Assembly (NCBI GenBank): GCA_038229415.1
Contig: JBBROM010000016.1
Coordinates: 1 to 64,000, forward strand
Direction: 5' to 3'
Length of the DNA stretch: 64,000 nt
DNA from: JANXUR01 sp038229415
Lineage (GTDB): Bacteria > Acidobacteriota > Terriglobia > Terriglobales > Acidobacteriaceae
Each line of letters begins with the position of its first letter. Position 1 is the stretch's first letter. The notes beneath the pieces are model-generated. The model saw only the letters and a program-made list of their open reading frames with translations. It ran no database searches and was not told the origin of the DNA. Made by a program: the position numbers and the translations under genes. Of the stretch, positions 61,192 to 64,000 are shown in pieces.

Positions 61192-64000
61192 CTAGTTCAC
61201 CTTTAACGTCACCATTGTCGTCTGGCTGATGGTGCCCGACTTGGCGGTAACCGTAATCGGGTAGCTGCCAGACGGAGTCGGGGGATTCGGAGTAACAGTA
61301 GTGCCGCCACCGCAGGCCATGCTAAACAGCAGCAGTGCGGCCGCCAGGCATAGAACGCCGACGCGAATCCATCCTCTCATCCTCCGCCGAACCAGCAGCA
61401 ACGCCACCGGAAACATCATGGCGAACAGGATACCGTCTGTATGCCCACCGGGGAGCGGCATAAGCGCAGCGGAAGATCCAGCCGTCCGGATCGCTAGCGC
61501 CACGCTTACAGCGGAACTGCCCGGCGTGGGGCTGTTAGGCGTAAAGCTGCACGAGGTTTGGCTGGGTAGCCCCGCCGAGCAACTGAGTGCAACCGCAGCC
61601 GGAAAGCTATTGCCGACCGGCGTAATGGAGAGCGTGTAACTCGCACTACTGCCCGCATTCACCGCCACCGAAATGGTGCCGGTTGCCGCAACTTGGAAGC
61701 TCACACCTGAACCTGTCAAGGCGATCATCAAAGTCACACCGCCGTTGGGTATGCTCACTGTACCTGAACGTGTGCCCGTTGTAGATGGGTCGAACATGAC
61801 GCTTACCTTGCACGTAGAGTTCGCCGCTAGGCTGCTACCACAAGTATTGGTTTGGCTGAAGTCGCCAGTTATAGAGATGCTGCCAATCGAAGTTGCACTG
61901 GACAACAGGTTCGTCACCGTCACGCTTTGTACCGCGCTTGCCGCACCAACAGGATCATCCGCATAATTGAGCGAATTGCCTGAAACCGTTAGAGGATTGC
62001 TCACCGCTGAGCCCGTAAGGCTCGCGCTGAGCGAGATTTGGCCAGCCGAAACCGTTAAAGTGCCGGTTGTAGTGCCAACTGCGGTCGGGGCAAAGGTCAC
62101 GTTCACGTTGCACGATGCACCTGACGCAATAGAACTGCCGCATGTGGTGGTCGCCGCAAACCCCGCCGACACCACCGGGACACCTAGCACAAATGACTTC
62201 GCCGTATTATTACTTACAGTAATTGTCAGCGCCACCGTCGTAGTGTTTACCAGGGCCGTGCCAAAATCCAACCCGCTGTTGGAAAAATTCGGCTGAGCAT
62301 TCGGCAAAGCCAAGGTCCACGAACTGCGTCCATGAGTAACGGCAACCAGGCTGCGTCCCGACTCGAACAGTTGCACGTCCTGCACCACGACATTCGGCAA
62401 ACCATCGCCATAGGCCGACCACGTCGCTCCACCATCGCCGGTGGCGAACACGCCAACGTCGGTCGCAACATACAGTGTATTGACTAAGTCAGGGTCGAGT
62501 ATCACGCGGCTGGTGGAAATATCTGGCAGGTTACCGGTAACATTCGTCCACGACGTTCCGCCGTTAGTCGAGTGATACACGTGACCAACTCCGGTGCCCA
62601 GCACCGAAAGCCAAACATTTTTAGTATTAGTCGGCGAAACCGCAATGCTGCTGAATCCAGCATTCGGCAAGCCCGCAGTGATGCTCGTCCATACCGCCGC
62701 CGCTCCCGCCGTAGCGTTGGTAGTAACCCATAGCCCCGCGTCGTAGGAAGCAGCATAAACAGTGTCGCTGCTCGACGGCGCTGGCACAATCGATGAAATC
62801 ACCGACTTCGGGCTAAGTTGACCCGAAATCGCCGTCCACGATGCTCCTTTATCCAAACTCTGATAGATATGATTCGTCCCGTAGTAAGCCAATTCAGAGG
62901 TGGTGTCAAAGGCGACAGGAGCGAACCAGCCGTGCGGCTCGGCAAGATTGATACCGGTAGTGGCGGCGATCCAACTGAAAGGATTCGTACCACCCGTACT
63001 GTTCCGTATCAGCGTGGCCGATCCTCCCTCGCAGGTCGCCAAAGCATAGTTAGGGTTCGCAGCATCAATCGCCGCCGACCCGCCATCACCACAATAGAAA
63101 TAATCCGCCACTGACCACGGTGCGTCGCCCGCAAACTGTAACAGCCCATCATCCTGCGTACCTGCAATGCGATGATCCGCATTGTTCGGATCAAGCGCCA
63201 ACCCCGGATAAAAGTTGATGGTGGCAATACCCGTATTCAGGTTGGTAAACGTCGGATTCGGCGTTTCAAAGTCTGTAGAACTGAACACGCCGCCGTCGTT
63301 GCCCAAATAAAGCGTGCTGCCATCGCCGGAAAAGGTCATCGCATGCATATCCGGGTGCGTTCCAGCCATCGCCGCCCAGGTCTGTCCGCCGTCTTGCGAC
63401 CGGTACAGCCCAAACCCACCCACAAATAACGTGTTCGAGTTCTTGGGACTTACCGCAATCAGGTTGCGGTACCAGTCGCAACAGTCAGGCGGCGGCGTCA
63501 ATTGCGTCCAGCTCAGCCCACCATCCGCCGACTTGAAGATGCCAATCACCCCGCTAAAAGGCGCGCAGCAGTTGGAAATCGAAACGTACAATACCCCACT
63601 CTGGTTCGGATCCTCCACCAGATTGATACGCCCCAGATTCTTAGTCGGAAGAGCCGTGGTGCCCGAACCCATAATCGATTTCCACGTCACACCTGAGTCC
63701 GTGGACTTATACACTCCATTCGCCGGGTCGCCAAAAATACCACCGAGTGCCGCGTACGCCGTCGTCGGATTCTGCTTGTCGAAGAACACTGCATAACTGG
63801 TCGTGCCCACCAATACATGAGTCCAGGTCTGCCCGCCGTTCGTGCTCCGGTAGATGCCGCTGCCATGCCCGGCCAGCAGAAGCGAGCCATTCGCCGGACT
63901 CACCGCCAGCGACCCAAATACATTGCCAAAACCGTTGCTCTGAAAGTTGTCGGACGCAATCGTCCAGCTATTGCCTGCGTCGGTAGACTTCAAGACGCCG
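61192..64000 (-). CDS. Asp-box (BNR/sortilin-like) repeat secreted protein, N-terminus outside the window
   Basis: The frame is open to the right edge, so at least 935 residues are present. Many Asp-box repeats occur (STNGGQTWTHVL, SADGGLSWTQL, SQDGGQTWAAM, GDGGATWSAYG), typical of BNR/VPS10-like propellers. Two or three choice-of-anchor Ig-like domains follow (LTVSGNSLNYADDPVGAASA, CGSSLAANSTCKVSV). The C-terminus repeats the layout of the VCBS protein: hydrophobic stretch, RRRMRGW, hydrophobic stretch, MACGGGTT and a small beta tail. It is exported; no enzyme function is implied by the repeats alone. Confidence 0.88.
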   Translation of the reverse strand, partial: GVLKSTDAGNSWTIASDNFQSNGFGNVFGSLAVSPANGSLLLAGHGSGIYRSTNGGQTWTHVLVGTTSYAVFFDKQNPTTAYAALGGIFGDPANGVYKSTDSGVTWKSIMGSGTTALPTKNLGRINLVEDPNQSGVLYVSISNCCAPFSGVIGIFKSADGGLSWTQLTPPPDCCDWYRNLIAVSPKNSNTLFVGGFGLYRSQDGGQTWAAMAGTHPDMHAMTFSGDGSTLYLGNDGGVFSSTDFETPNPTFTNLNTGIATINFYPGLALDPNNADHRIAGTQDDGLLQFAGDAPWSVADYFYCGDGGSAAIDAANPNYALATCEGGSATLIRNSTGGTNPFSWIAATTGINLAEPHGWFAPVAFDTTSELAYYGTNHIYQSLDKGASWTAISGQLSPKSVISSIVPAPSSSDTVYAASYDAGLWVTTNATAGAAAVWTSITAGLPNAGFSSIAVSPTNTKNVWLSVLGTGVGHVYHSTNGGTSWTNVTGNLPDISTSRVILDPDLVNTLYVATDVGVFATGDGGATWSAYGDGLPNVVVQDVQLFESGRSLVAVTHGRSSWTLALPNAQPNFSNSGLDFGTALVNTTTVALTITVSNNTAKSFVLGVPVVSAGFAATTTCGSSIASGASCNVNVTFAPTAVGTTTGTLTVSAGQISLSASLTGSAVSNPLTVSGNSLNYADDPVGAASAVQSVTVTNLLSSATSIGSISITGDFSQTNTCGSSLAANSTCKVSVMFDPSTTGTRSGTVSIPNGGVTLMIALTGSGVSFQVAATGTISVAVNAGSSASYTLSITPVGNSFPAAVALSCSAGLPSQTSCSFTPNSPTPGSSAVSVALAIRTAGSSAALMPLPGGHTDGILFAMMFPVALLLVRRRMRGWIRVGVLCLAAALLLFSMACGGGTTVTPNPPTPSGSYPITVTAKSGTISQTTMVTLKVN

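Overview
The window looks like a chromosomal segment of an Acidobacteriota (Terriglobia-type) bacterium. This is inferred from gene content and style: a GC-rich genome, a RuvB with a long N-terminal tail, a DUF5916/CBM9 outer-membrane protein, an HTH-TolB-TPR regulator, very large secreted VCBS and Asp-box proteins ending in a hydrophobic/Cys-Gly-rich module, and small palindromic intergenic repeats of the GGGTGCCCCA type. No rRNA, tRNA, CRISPR array or intact insertion sequence was seen.

Positions 1-37,200 are mostly housekeeping. From left to right: the start of a cold-shock gene, hemL, a DDAH-like hydrolase, a frameshifted small membrane protein, a SulP transporter, a Y-family polymerase, mazEF, two tiny minus-strand genes, mfd, several small hypothetical genes, galU, purE and purD, mntR-mntH (both apparently leaderless), a secreted two-repeat protein, acnA, an EF-G-2-like GTPase, a gene cut by an in-frame TGA, two tiny membrane proteins (DUF3309 and Thivi_2564 types), an M48 protease, vapBC, ruvB, a DUF5916 protein, ruvA and a membrane dipeptidase. 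Several of these small genes are too short for a normal ORF list.

Positions 37,200-52,600 hold a compact hybrid NRPS-PKS locus. A four-gene minus-strand operon encodes an ABC ATPase, an ABC-2 permease, a C-A-PCP NRPS module and a KS-AT-KR-ACP PKS module. Around it are a divergent free-standing acyl carrier protein, a methyltransferase, a sulfotransferase and, on the plus strand, two overlapping alpha/beta hydrolases of the type known as exosortase-A-system-associated hydrolases 2 and 1. No thioesterase domain is present, so the hydrolases and the ACP are candidates for loading or release in trans. No exosortase or exopolysaccharide gene is in the window. I consider this the most novel part.

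Positions 52,700-64,000 carry a decayed beta-propeller fragment, a membrane-anchored HTH/TolB/TPR regulator, a HAF-repeat secreted protein, a 1.5-kaa VCBS-repeat protein and a partial Asp-box (BNR) protein. A ~90-bp diverged repeat centred on TTGTATACAA occurs just before the biosynthetic locus (37,220) and just after the VCBS gene (60,680). Most calls rest on protein motifs read by eye; no searches were run.
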